Made by a program: the position numbers and the translations under genes. The notes under the pieces are model-generated. The model was not told the origin of the DNA. It did not search any database and saw only the letters and a list, made by a program, of their open reading frames with translations. DNA of 64,000 nucleotides from Watersipora subatra (taxonomy: Eukaryota; Bryozoa; Gymnolaemata; Cheilostomatida; Watersiporidae), in contig NC_088715.1 of NCBI RefSeq assembly GCF_963576615.1, positions 1,380,001 through 1,444,000 of the forward strand, written 5' to 3'. Below, piece after piece: positions 1 through 10,469 of the stretch. Every line of letters starts with the position of its first letter. Position 1 is the stretch's first letter.

Positions 1-29
1 TTTATTTTGTACAAAGTTTGGAGGTATAA

Positions 30-590
30 TTTCATGTTATACTCTATTTAACATACTTGCATACAAGCTCATTGCATTCATCAATATGTTAGCTACAGTT
101 TGCTGTCAAAACTGACATTTACATGCAATAGAAGAGGAGCTGTTATGAGGGTCGATCAATTGCCAGCCGTGTTAGGATAACCGCAAGTATGCCATTAAAT
201 AACATTTCATAAATCTGGAACTTAACAAGCTTTATAGTGATAATTTATCAGATGTTACAAATGTATACATTCACAAACAAGTGACATAAACAAACCGTAC
301 TTACTACCTGCAGAAACAAAAATTAAAATTTTTGAAACTGAATATTTGCTTGCTAGCTCCACCAATTGTGATCTGAATGTTGCATTTGATAGAACAAACA
401 TCTTCTGACTATTCAATACCTTTCATAATGTTTTTTTGACCTTAACTCTTCTTTTGCGCAGCTGAACTAACCAATATTAACGTCCAAACATTATTTTGAG
501 AAGAGCAAAACACCTATGTGCTGCATTTAAGCATTTGTTGCATCTATAAGCACAACTTTTAGACTAAAACTAGTCACTCACATACCGTCG
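30..590. repeat. Dispersed repeat, copy 1 (partner at 23.69-24.24 kb)
   Basis: This stretch aligns by eye, in the same orientation, with 23690-24240. Shared blocks include the 'gcaatagaag.ggag' block, the 'acaaacatcttctga' block followed by a cataatgttttttgacc-like stretch, and the gctgaa..a..aatatta block. Divergence is substantial, so these are old copies of a family with no open frame. I see no terminal repeats, so the class is unknown. Confidence 0.55.
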
Positions 591-1534
591 TAAATGTAAA
601 CAGTTTTTACATACATCAAAGTATCAAGAGCACGTCAAACAAACTACTATTATTCTGATACAGCTATTAATTGTTTCTACTTGTTGCTTTCAAAGGTAAT
701 TAAAATTGTTTGCTATTAATGGAACCGAGTCATTCTTAGCACAGTTTTGAGAACACTTTTCTACCGGTCATTTGCTATTGTGGGTTTGTATAGTTAAAAG
801 AATGTCAAAGTGATGTTCAAAGTGATGCTGTTTATTATTTGCCCTTAAACTAAGTGTTTGGTATTTGGGAATTTATCTAAAAAGCACTAGCCTTACTTAG
901 TACACTTTGACTAGCATCTGCCACTAGCTACATGTAACTTACTACGAGTGACTTTGTCTAGCAAGTGTCTATATGTTATACATTATTGTTGCTAGCTGAG
1001 TGTGAGGGGTTGATATGCTGGGATATTTAACATACATGTACTTACTCAAATCCTTAAATATTTCCATTGACTAATAACTGTTTGTGATTGATTATTACTA
1101 AAATGTAATATAACACATTGTACTTAGTACCTACATTAAAACGGATATCTACCGTGAATTCTATTTAATTGCGGCAACACAAATTCTATTAAGGTTTATT
1201 CTATAAAAAATGCTATTCGTCACATTACTACCAGTGGTCACAATGTGACTATTTACAGTGCCCGAGGCCAGTCTGTTACTAGTAAAAGTAACCTAATGTT
1301 TGTTATTTTATTATATGAAATTAAGCAGAAAAACTTCACTTTAAATACTAAACAGAAAATGAAACCAGCCAATTACAAGGCTGTAAAACCAGCCAATCAT
1401 AAAGCTGCAGTAACAACTAGCTCTTGTTCCTTTATTCAATATCTTATAAATTCATCATGAATCACTGTTTGAGTAACTCTTATTCAGCTCAGCCAATCAG
1501 GAGACAGATAACATTATTATAACCAGCTACAAGC
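591..1534. other. AT-rich stretch without recognisable gene
   Basis: No supported coding region is visible. One small open frame near 1245-1460 has no recognisable domain. Since it ends just before the promoter of the next gene, this stretch probably includes that gene's upstream region. Confidence 0.4.
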
Positions 1535-1542
1535 TATAAAAA
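1535..1542 (+). promoter_or_regulatory. TATA box of the ankyrin gene
   Basis: A TATAAAAA motif is followed about 30 bases later by a short purine-rich stretch, and then by a strong splice donor at 1586. This spacing fits a polymerase II core promoter, a very short first exon and intron 1. The assignment to the ankyrin gene is inferred from position and orientation. Confidence 0.45.
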
Positions 1543-1564
1543 AGCCGGTAGTAGCCAGAGCAGG

Positions 1565-1585
1565 TGACAAAGATAATAAAAACAG
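1565..1585 (+). other. Probable non-coding first exon (5'UTR)
   Basis: The stretch ends in CAG followed by GTAAGTATA, a near-perfect animal splice donor at 1586. The start is only estimated at about 30 bases after the TATA box. Likely acceptors before the coding exon are the AG ends at 1998, 2015 or 2029. The intron would be about 410-445 bases. No transcript evidence is available here. Confidence 0.4.
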
Positions 1586-2020
1586 GTAAGTATAACTTAT
1601 TTTTTATCTTAGCATAGGTTGATATTGTACTTACTGGGAATAATAGAGTAAATGGGGAAAGACACTGAGTCAGTGTGATTATAATATAACTCTGACCTCC
1701 TGAGACTATCACTGTCTACCCTGAGGAGACTCAAAGAGTCTGTCATGTAGTGAGGTTGAGTTAAGTTCAGGAGGCTCTTGTCTCAATCCTTAGTCACAAT
1801 CAGACCAGCAAATACTTCCTACTGCATATATTTCATGTATTTCAGCTCTACCAGAGTAATACATCCTTGGACTCCTTTTTATACAGTGTAAATATCCAGG
1901 GTTCACTGGCAGCCACTCGGTTATGGCTGGCACCTTTCCAACTCTGCAGTTGAGTCACATTTTGTACTCATTTTTCTATCATAATTTACTGTATGCAGCA
2001 GCTAATAGAGTGCAGTACAT

Positions 2021-2714
2021 ATGTTACAGTTAAACATGGAGAGATTACTGAAGAGTTATGTTAGAGTTGGAAAGATAGACATGCATGAGTTGAGAGCAGC
2101 CTTAGAGAGATGCCAACCAGCTGAGCTACTGAGGTTACTGATTACTATCAAGCATGACTCATACTCATCGGTGATGGTAGCTGCAGCAGTAGGCCACACA
2201 GAAGCATGTCATCTGCTTCTCTCACCAATTAGAAGAACAGCAGATGAGTTGCTCTGGATGAAGAGAAATGATAGAACTACAGTACTACACCTTGCTGCAA
2301 AGGGGGGATACAGTGAGTGTGTAGAGTTACTGATAGACACAGTGAGTGATGAGAGAAAATACGAGTTTGTAGCTGAGAAGACTAAATACGGTGACACAGC
2401 TATAGGAGTGGCTGCAGGGTATGGAAGTAGCAAGTGTATAGAGTCCCTTCTCTACAGCTTCTCCTCACTACAGAGAGACTCCCTATTAAACATACATAAT
2501 AACTACCTTAACACTCCACTACACAATGCAGCAGGCAGTGGAGAGACAACTGCTCTGAAGGTCATGTTAAGATCCGTGTCTCTAGTGACTGCATCTTCAC
2601 TTCTCAACATAAAGAATAAACAGAACAGGACTCCATTGGAGGAAGCTGAGTGTTATAAGAAGAAGGAGTCATCAGAGCTATTAAAGGGGTGGCTGCTGCA
2701 TTCAGTAGTAGAAG
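2021..2714 (+). CDS. Ankyrin-repeat protein, main coding exon
   Basis: The open frame starts at ATG 2021, or at ATG 2036 (MERLLKSYVRV), which I prefer because a possible acceptor AG ends at 2029. Ankyrin-type helices are visible from about residue 48: SVMVAAAVGHTEACHLLL, TVLHLAAKGGYSECVELL, TAIGVAAGYGSSKCIESLL, TPLHNAAGSGETTALKVML and TPLEEAE. This is four to five repeats separated by longer than usual loops. The frame continues to a stop at 2770, but a donor (GAAG|GTAGGC) at 2715 ends the exon in phase 1. That matches the phase of three coiled-coil exons downstream on the same strand. The protein is most likely a cytosolic protein-interaction scaffold, and the partner is unknown. No signal peptide or membrane segment is seen. 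If the donor is not used, it would be a 249-residue single-exon protein. Confidence 0.75.
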
Positions 2715-3607
2715 GTAGGCTTGTTATACAATGTGATGCCAGCTACTCACTTGAACTGTTCTACTGCTAAACTCTTCAGTCTCAGCAACTCTCTACTGAA
2801 AATCTAAACTAAATGCTAGTAGTTCATTCATTGTATACATTTACTGTTGATACCTGGGACATGCCCTGGAGGGTTGCATCTCTATTTCTTTGTAAACTCA
2901 CCGAGTCTTGCATAGACAGAGTGCTGCTTGTCTCCAGCCTCCAGCTGAACAGTTTATAGACTGAGTATTTAAATTAATATCATTATTCAAAACTGGTAGG
3001 ATTGAAGTGATGTTAGCAGCTCTTTAAATATAGACTTCTTGTAGCAGACTCAGTAGCTTGACTCTCGTGTTCCACTCTATTCTGTCTGTTAATATTTCTG
3101 TATTTTGAAATGTATGAGATGTGAAGAATTTAACACAATAGTAATGATACTATGATTATTGTATGTGGTGGTAGACTAGTGAGTCATTCCTTCAAGCAGA
3201 GGTTGGAGGTTCAACATTACACTCCTTTTTTATGAATAGCTAATCATCTATGCAGCAGTTTTGGATGGAAAGTAAAAAGTATTACAACCATATTTTACAC
3301 TGCTGTAGATTATCCACATAATTTTATTTGTTAAATAGTTTAAGTTATTAACATAACATGATTCTATCCTTTGTCATGTTTAGTAGTAAACTGAATGACA
3401 GGCTAAAATACATATTGTAGCAGCCTCTTGCTTTAATATTCAGGCTTTAAATCTATAACAATACTAATCTTTGATGTAAAGATTAAAATTAGATTAACTC
3501 TTTCTTATTTTACAAGCTCTAAGACAATGTGTGGTTCAACTTTTTATGGCATATGCTAGCAGGAAAAGCTCGTATGGTGCTCAGTCCTATTAGAATTTTA
3601 TATTTTC

Positions 3608-3720
3608 TGGTGCTGCTTAGAAAATTCTTTACCAAACAACTAACCTTATTTTACCAGATACGCGTAACCTTAATTCCCATGAGACTGGTAGATGTGAAAT
3701 GAGCTTTCATTTTATTAGAA
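3608..3720 (+). repeat. Direct repeat, first copy (partner 3931-4040)
   Basis: Both copies share a gct.gcttagaaaattc-like start, 'ttaccaaac', 'ttttaccagat', 'aaccttaattcc' and a 'gtgaaat..gcttt' end. They lie about 323 bases apart in the same orientation. This is probably an old local duplication inside the intron. Confidence 0.6.
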
Positions 3721-3930
3721 CCAAACATCTAGTCATGTCATGTCTTGCTTCACACGCTACTAATAGCTACTTCACAATAACTACAGGATTTTACAACTAT
3801 TTTAAACAATTTTTGCCTGATATTGAGTCAGGTCAGTAGCTTACTGAATACATGGCTTGGTCATGCTCACTCAAGTCTACCTGCCTGTACCTGCTTGTGT
3901 CTCGTTGTTTGCCTTTGTCTGTGTATGCTA

Positions 3931-4040
3931 GTACTGCTTAGATAATTCCTTACCAAACGACAAGGTTAATTTTACCAGATGCATGCAACCTTAATTCCAG
4001 TAAGAATGATAATTGTGAAATATGCTTTATTATCTTAATA
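3931..4040 (+). repeat. Direct repeat, second copy
   Basis: This is the partner of 3608-3720 and contains the same ordered blocks, with scattered substitutions. Confidence 0.6.
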
Positions 4041-4899
4041 GATTTTATTCAAGTCACACTTTTACACATCAGATATTGTCTTTTGCTTGGCTTGGTAGGC
4101 AATAACTAAACACTTTTACAGCTATTTTTCGGTATACCGAACGGTGTACCAAACTCTCGTTGATCAAACTGTTGTGTAGTAACCCCCTGCAGGAGGGTAC
4201 GGTTGCGTGTATGCAGTAAATTTTAGTTTTCAAGAAACTCAAGCAAATAGGTAGCATTTGGCTAGCTGAGCACCTCCACCGCTACTAATATTGCAACTCT
4301 CCTCTCTTAAAACAAGTGGCAAGCTTAGCAGCCTGTCTGCTAGGTCGCTTGCTTACCAGCCACATTTGCTGCCGCCTGCTCGACCTGTGCCCGTTTGTGT
4401 TGACTCACGCTAGCTTGGCAGCACTTCTCTGCCAGCCAGTTTGCCCACCTGGTTAGCTGAGTCAATCACGGCTATTCGTTTGGCCCCCGAGTTGACAACG
4501 ATTGCTCGCTTTTGCTTCCTAGTAGATAATGGTTATATGTTCTGTTCACCAAATAGCTGAATTGATTGCCCTGCCTGCAAGCAAGCCTGCTCACTCTCAT
4601 CAAGTCAAAAAATGATCATACGCTATGCTGCCAAATTCACAATGATCGCACATTTTGCCACCGAGTGGACCACGTTAGCATGTTTTTTATGCTGACTGTT
4701 TGACTTGATTGCACTAATGTTGAGTCTGTTTGGTAACCTGCCCGCCCATGTCAGTCAGCCTGCCTAAATATCAGCCGGCCATATAGCCGAGCTGATCAAG
4801 ACTATTCTTTATGGTTGCAGCTTGAGTATGAACTCTGCAAAGCATATTTGCCAGGCCAGCCTGCCTGTGCTCTTAGGCTCCTGCCTCTGTGCCTGCCTG

Positions 4900-5200
4900 T
4901 CTCTACAACCCTGTGCCTCTACACCTCTCCGCCTCTACACCTCTCTGCCTCTACACCTCTACACCTCTCTGCTTCTACAACTCTCCACCTTTACACCTCT
5001 CTGCCTCTACGCCTTTCGGCTTGTACTCCTATATGCCGCTACACCCCTCAGCTTCTACACCCTTCGGCATTTAAACCCATTGACCTTTACACCCCTCAGC
5101 CTTTACATCTATTGGCCTTTACACCCCACGGCCTGTTCATCCCTTGGCTTGTACACCCCTCGGCCTGACACACCCCTCGACCTCTACACTTGTACATCAT
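4900..5200 (+). repeat. Degenerate 16-bp tandem repeat (pyrimidine-rich)
   Basis: The unit is close to gcctctacacctctct, with about 18 copies. It is regular at the 5' end and increasingly mutated toward the 3' end. Because 16 is not a multiple of three, the array leaves overlapping open frames in all three forward phases, which are not genes. It ends about 55 bases before the first coiled-coil exon. Confidence 0.8.
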
Positions 5201-5255
5201 ATTGCGTCTTGACGGCTCTTTGTACTATTCACAGGTGTTTTTTATTATATTGTAG

Positions 5256-5450
5256 CATTGGATGATGCTCGACAACAGATAAAAACACTGCAAGAGAAAA
5301 ATGACCAGAAACTGTCCGCTCTACAGAGAGAAAGCGACCAGAAACTTTCCGCTCTACAGAAAAAAAGCGACCAGAAAATTTGCGCTCTACAGAGAGATAG
5401 TGAGCAGAAAGTCTCTGCTCTACAGGATAAAACTGAGCAGCAGGCAGAAG
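5256..5450 (+). CDS. Coiled-coil exon 1 of the ankyrin gene
   Basis: The exon is bounded by ttgtag at the 5' side and gaag|gtaact at the 3' side. It is 195 bases, exactly 65 codons, in phase 1-1. Joined to the phase-1 ankyrin exon, the first codon becomes Ala, giving ALDDARQQIKTLQEK. An 11-residue unit then repeats four times: QKLSALQRESD, QKLSALQKKSD, QKICALQRDSE and QKVSALQDKTE. It ends EQQAE. The pattern is a hendecad coiled coil, predicted to oligomerise the protein. The two downstream exons have similar ends and lengths that are multiples of three, so any number of them can be included without breaking the frame. Confidence 0.65.
5301..5433 (+). repeat. 33-bp tandem repeat coding the hendecad units
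   Basis: There are four consecutive 33-base units (gaccagaaact.tccgctctacag type). Each encodes one 11-residue coiled-coil turn pair. Unit divergence is low, so copy number could vary between alleles without a frameshift. Confidence 0.7.
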
Positions 5451-5652
5451 GTAACTTCCTACATAAATGTTTCAGTAGTCTATTGTTAGTATAGTACCGA
5501 GGGAGAGAAGTCAGTTACTTCTGTTATTGAAAATGCATATTGACGTCTGGTTAGCAGGTGAATGTGCTAAATTACATGTTCTGTGATCATCGAATGTGAG
5601 CAGGGAAAGTGTTGCATATCTATCAGTAAATTCTTTTTTCACAATGTTGTAG

Positions 5653-5748
5653 CATTGTATGACGCTAGACAAAGAATAACAACACTGCAAATAGAAAGTG
5701 ACCATAAAGTCTCAGCTCTACAAAGACATACTCAGCAGCAGGCGGAAG
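5653..5748 (+). CDS. Coiled-coil exon 2 (duplicate exon)
   Basis: The exon is preceded by ttttttcacaatgttgtag and followed by gaag|gtaact. It is 96 bases, 32 codons, in phase 1-1. It reads ALYDARQRITTLQIESD and one hendecad (HKVSALQRHTQ), ending QQAE. Both flanking intron segments are similar to those around exon 1: the T-rich acceptor, and the shared 'agtctattgttagta' stretch after the donor. The whole exon-plus-intron module was therefore duplicated, and this copy has three fewer 11-residue units. Confidence 0.6.
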
Positions 5749-5960
5749 GTAACTTCCTATGTTATTATTTCACTAGTCTATTGTTAGTATTGTACTGGAG
5801 AAGATAAGTCAGTTATTTCTGTAATTGAAAGTACATGATGCATTTCGAAATCATGTTAGCAGGTAAATGTTGTTTTTTTATTGGGCACCTAACGTGATTG
5901 TTAAATGCAAGGATGTAAACTGTAGCACGTCTATCAGCTGTTTTTTTCACTATGTTGTAG

Positions 5961-6067
5961 CATTAGCTGAGGCTAAACAACACATAAAAACACTGCAAAA
6001 GGAAACTGAGCAGCAGGCAAACGATAAAATTTTATGTAAATGTCTTACTAGTCCAATGTTAGCATAG
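5961..6067 (+). CDS. Coiled-coil exon 3, last duplicate, donor lost
   Basis: The acceptor tatgttgtag is intact. The exon reads ALAEAKQHIKTLQKETEQQAN and then reaches the place where the other copies have G|GTAACT. Here the bases are G|ATAAAA, so the donor at 6024 is absent. Reading through adds DKILCKCLTSPMLA and a stop at 6065-6067, which would make this the terminal exon. A weak alternative donor lies at 6036 (TTAT|GTAAAT) and would also keep phase 1. I cannot tell which is used. Confidence 0.5.
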
Positions 6068-6552
6068 CACTGAGGAAGATAAGTCAGTTGCATCTGTAAT
6101 TGACAACGCATCGTAGCTGCTAGCCCTTCTTACCTCACACTATTATTACCTAAAAATTACCTGTTCGTATTATATATTATACTAGCTGAGGTACCATCCT
6201 GAAGGCCTAATTCTGTGTGATTACTATTGACCAATCATTACTCCCTCCTGGTCATTTTATGAGGATATGTTGGTGCTGCTTGCATTTCATGATAATTGAG
6301 GATTTACTGATCTTCAAGTATCATTAGATGACTTTCAACTAAAATGGTTACAGACTTTTGATAGACTTTAGTAGATTGATAGAGGTTTGTCATTGATATC
6401 TTCCTGTTCATTAGTAAAATCAACTCTTGTTTGTATATAAATAATAATGATAAATGCCTGGCATTTTAGATATGGTTGTGATGCAGAGGAAACTGGAACA
6501 ATTTGTCACATACCTACAGGCTCCGGGTGACACAAATCTGACAGGCAATCAA
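6068..6552. other. Intergenic or 3' flank of the ankyrin gene
   Basis: No gene is seen. A block near 6370-6440 (attgatagaggtttgtcatt, then a cttcc.g.tcat.agtaaaat-like stretch) recurs near 26735-26810 and 41575-41650, so it is part of a dispersed repeat. Confidence 0.4.
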
Positions 6553-6905
6553 TGTCACGACCCGGACAGTTAATGGTGGGGGGACGCTAGCCTGCCTTCT
6601 ACTTAAAACCTCTGACTCTAAAGATGCCTGCCGACCTACGACTCAGTCAATCTGAGATGAAAAGATGATTCGATCCATCCTGGCTTAAACCAGCATATAA
6701 AGAAATGACCAGCCAACAAAATAGGAAGGCCTATAATTTTTAAAGACACGCATGTGCTCCACAGACACACATTGACAGAGCAATCCCATTATATTGTTTT
6801 TTGTATTGTAACACGCCCTACTTGTATTTCATCATTTTCGAATAAATATATCTATTTTTTTCCACTTCATCTCTTCATCCGTACATATTGCACTGTTAGA
6901 CTTTC
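6553..6905 (+). mobile_element. Possible solo LTR or retroelement remnant
   Basis: The stretch starts TGTCACGACCCGGACAG, a start style known from Gypsy-type LTRs. It contains an AATAAA-type signal near 6840 followed by a T/C-rich stretch. I could not fix the 3' end or a convincing target duplication, so the boundaries and class are tentative. Confidence 0.3.
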
Positions 6906-7049
6906 TTAATCAACCAAATTATATAACTAAATACTTCCTTTGAAACTCATAACTTGGCTACATGAGGCGGCAATGATGTCGAATTGATGAACATGACTGA
7001 TAGTTCCTAGTAGGGTAAAATACGGGTATTGAAATAGCCTTTAGTTCAA

Positions 7050-9270
7050 TAAACCATGAGGAATTTGTTGATGACTTTAGGCTATGTCAAGGAGTGCACC
7101 ATTAATTATAAATTACAATATATTGTCTCATACCCAGCAATATAAAGCATGGTTCCTTATCAAACTAAATTAAACTTGAAATAAATGAATGTTATTTCAT
7201 TAAAAATCTTCCAGATTAAAATTGACCAGTTTTTGTAAATTACATAGTCCTGACTGCTGTCACGCTTTTTTTTAGGTGGGTCAAAGTTGCTCATTCATGT
7301 CGCAATTATGAGGTGGAATTATTGACACAAATGGTTCAGATAAGCTATATTATTCTCATGATTTCTTGGCAGCATTCAGATGATAGGTGTCGCAATGCTC
7401 GGATAAGACAGTCGTTGACGTGGATTGTATACATAAGGAGTCTAAATGTCGAGAGTTTTATTTATTAAGTGATAAGATATTAGGGGGTGTTGTAGTTGTA
7501 GTTAGCATGGTATTCATTTTATTAGAGCTCTGACATCACCCTTGATTAGGCACCTGCCTGGTTCACACCTTCAGCCACCTGTTATGATTGCTACTATATG
7601 TATTACCAGATGAGAAACAAACATTCCTTTGGCCAAGTTCATAAAAAGGGAGAAGAATCCAACTGCCATTTGGGCTTTGAGTTTAGCAATTCAATGAATG
7701 TACACACAATGAATGTACAATACAATATAATGAATGTATATAAATAATAAGTAAAAATACATCACATCTACCACAATGTACTCTGCAGTAGTCTAACATT
7801 TGTTTACATGTTTTTACTCTAGCAAAAGGTGAATAGAAGAACAAACTTGAAATGTTAATTAAAATTTAATTCATTTGTTAAAAGTTTACGCTTACTATTA
7901 AAAAGCAATGGAAAGTAGAGAAAGAGAAAATGTGAGGAAGTACATCACAGTGTACATAACCTATATATATGCAATACAGTACCCTACTACCAAGTACAAT
8001 ATTTAGCAACATGGTCTCAGAGGAGAGTTTATTTAACTATGGTAGCACTTCACGACAGGATCTTTAGAGGGTAACACTGTTGCTAAGGGAAGACAACTTC
8101 TGTAGGAAAACAAATCTGATATGAAAATTCTATTAACAAAAGAGTTTATCAAAAAAATAGACCAACAAGGAAAAATAATAAAAATGAAAGGTAAATTTCC
8201 TACAACATATATTTTCCTGGAACAAATTATTTATGTTGTAGGAGAGCGTATTGTACTTTGAAGTATCACAACTGTGTTCAACAGGGAACTAATATTAGCC
8301 TGAGAAAGTTAATCCAATCCAATTCCCCCTCCCCCCCCCCAGGGCCCAGCCATTTCATGAAGATGTGGTGAAGACGTTGAATACGCTGCCTGAAGCATAA
8401 ACAGCCCTCTGAGAGGAGCAGATGACTAAGAAGAGCCTTCCCTGTAAGAACCCGGAGACTTAGTGTTGTTTCTAAATAACATAGGAAGGCGAGGGGACGA
8501 CCCCAAATTGCAAGCAAAATTTGTAGGGCAAGTCCTAGTAGAAAAGGTTTGGCACACCATATGTGCCTAGTAGAATGAAAGGGCCAGTCCTCGGTGTAGA
8601 ATGAAAGCAAGTTGAAACCAATCCTTGCCGGCCCAGAGAAGCTTGGACAGGCCCCATCCACCATAGAGCCAAAAAGAGGGCCCAATCTGAAAGGTTACAA
8701 GGGTATTAGTGGTTATAAGGTCATTAGAGGTTATAAGGTCATTAGAGGTTATGAGGTCATTAGAGGTTATAAGGTCAGGAGGAAGAAGCAGAGCTGGAGC
8801 TGGCAAAGTCAAAGACAGTGGCTTGACATTCAGTAAAGAGCTGGAAGGCCGGCTGCAGCAGCTTCGAAGGATCCAGGAACTAGAGAAATCACTGAAACAA
8901 GAAAACTTAATTCTATGAGAGCCAACTGAGCCCGCAAGTCCAGCACCAGTCCGTCTTCCTAGCAAGGAGAGAAAAACACCTAGGGTCAGTAGGTACAACC
9001 CCTCGCCAGACAAAATCAATCCACCACCTAAACGTTAAGGAGAGTGGGAGGGGTCAGCCGGTGAGTGACACAACAAGGACGGTGTTGCCAGAGCCCAAGT
9101 GAGCAGGGGTGCTGATGACAAGGATGAAATAACGGTTTTTGTTTCTGCCCTGTCAGAGGAGCCAGTCAAGTACAGCTTTCCTCTTGCAAGCAAAGCTGCT
9201 AAAGATTTTGTGAGTTCAACATAGCAAACTCAGGGAAAAGTTTCTACTCCTTAGCCAAAATGTTGAAGAC
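7050..9270. mobile_element. Decayed dispersed element R, copy 1
   Basis: The stretch aligns in order with 15880-16500 and 17960-19850. Shared blocks include 'ggttcagataa.ctatatta', 'ttgacgtg.attgtataca', 'ctgttatg.ttgct', 'acatcacatctaccacaatg', 'ggaagtacatcacagtgtac' and 'aagatgtggtgaagacgttga'. The inner part near 8790-9070 keeps short Lys/Glu/Gln-rich reading fragments (KELEGRLQQLRRIQELEKSL) that may be a relic of a gag-like or other element protein. No frame is intact. The stretch around 7320-7690 recurs in part at 9440-9530 and 10770-11030, which would fit a long terminal repeat, but I cannot prove that. Confidence 0.5.
8696..8779 (+). repeat. 18-bp minisatellite
   Basis: The unit is ggttataaggtcattaga, with about 4.5 copies and very little divergence. 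The corresponding place in the other R copy (near 19440) lacks the array, so it expanded only in this copy. Confidence 0.85.
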
Positions 9271-9439
9271 ACTGAACTCAACAAAAAGAAGGAGCGGCTG
9301 AAGGGTCGAATGGACTCATAAGAGGAGACTGCATCTGTATGTCAGGAATGCATCTGCTAGGCATCCCTTTTGCTAATGCAGAGTTAAGAGAGATGCCATT
9401 ACATGGTTGATTGGAGTTAACCCTTTTTTGCAATGCTCT

Positions 9440-9530
9440 GTTTATACAGTCCATGACGTGGATTGTATACAAAAGGAGTGTCAATGTCGAGAGGTTTATT
9501 TATTAAATGATAAGATATCAGACTTTGGAC
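9440..9530 (+). repeat. Element R end fragment, left part
   Basis: The blocks 'gacgtggattgtataca', 'aaggagt.t.aatgtcgaga' and 'tttatttattaa.tgataag' are shared with 7415-7490. The matching remainder of the repeat continues only at about 10770, after an insertion. Confidence 0.6.
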
Positions 9531-9705
9531 TGCTTCCTAGCAGCCCAGAGTATTGCTCTGACCAGACTGTCTCCTCAAGCTAATCTTTTATCAACAGTTT
9601 AAGGATATTAAATGACTGATTTGAGCATTTTTGGAGCATCAGCTTCAAATTAAAATATTTAAAACAGCCAGAAAGAACTAAAGATTTCCGTTTAAGTAAT
9701 ATATA

Positions 9706-10130
9706 GTCATGGCCAAAAGTATTAACCCTTCAGCTTCTGTTACCCAGTCCATTTAGCATAAATTAAATTAACTTTGAATATATTTCTTACTGCATGTTCT
9801 ATTTAAGTCATGCATATTGCACATCATTGAAAGTTGAGAATTAAGTATTTCTAATGATATTAAGACTGCTAACCATAAAACCATTTTCAAAGAAGAATTG
9901 GCTTAGAAATTGATGCAAATTTATGCCTCGAAAATTCTCCAGTTCACCATGGCCCGCCTCTAGTGACCACTGACATAGTTTTTATTTCATAATGTTTTTA
10001 AAGGATAGAAAATCTTCTCAAGCATTTTTAATGTAATTTGTCTGATTTGGACACCAGAGATTGGCATTAAAGAGTATAAACCTAATTAATGTTACTTGAT
10101 GATGAGGGTGTTAATACTTTTAGCTATGAC
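9706..10130. mobile_element. Tc1/mariner-like MITE
   Basis: The left end GTCATGGCCAAAAGTATTAA is inverted at the right end, where the reverse complement reads GTCATAGCTAAAAGTATTAA. TA flanks both ends (9704-9705 and 10131-10132). It is 425 bases with no coding frame. The 'TGGCCAAAAGT' terminus and TA duplication are typical of Tc1/mariner-derived MITEs. The element lies between the two parts of an element R end. Confidence 0.7.
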
Positions 10131-10469
10131 TACATTCGGTAGAATTACTGGTACTTGTAAAAATACTAATAGCTAGTTGCTAGTTATGTTTGATGTGGTA
10201 CTGTATAAACATCAATTAATAGAATAACATGGAGCATCATGCACCTCAGTGAAAGAGATTAATTGTCTGCCAATATGTAGGCATGTCTTTGTGTTAGTGC
10301 TTGGCGAAAAATTAGCTGTATTGGGTGATAAACAGCCACCAACTTGCCTGTTCAGGTGGCTGTACATCAGTGAACATTTGACAAAGAACTATTATGTCTG
10401 CTTACAACAAATAAATTAGCAGCCAAATTTTTTAAGAGTTGGTCAGCAAGAGGGTTCAGATGTCATCAT

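Larger units (their letters stand above)
2715..5255 (+). other. Candidate intron between ankyrin exon and coiled-coil exons
   Basis: The stretch is bounded by a GT donor at 2715 and an AG acceptor ending at 5255, which is preceded by a T-rich tract. It holds no supported gene. It contains a pair of direct repeats near 3608-3720 and 3931-4040, a 14-base palindrome at 4128-4141 and a 16-bp tandem repeat at about 4900-5200. The length of 2.5 kb is plausible for an animal intron. Confidence 0.45.

Noticed and set aside
4128-4141. Palindrome ttcggtataccgaa
   Set aside because: Fourteen bases with no second copy or context; too short to support an operator or element end.
4815-5265. Overlapping Leu/Thr/Pro-rich open frames of 117 and 147 residues
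   Set aside because: They are products of the 16-bp tandem repeat, open in all phases, with no domain.
8278-9019. Minus-strand frames of 135 and 150 residues in element R
   Set aside because: No recognisable domain, they cross the minisatellite, and the homologous stretch near 19.0-19.8 kb does not keep them open.
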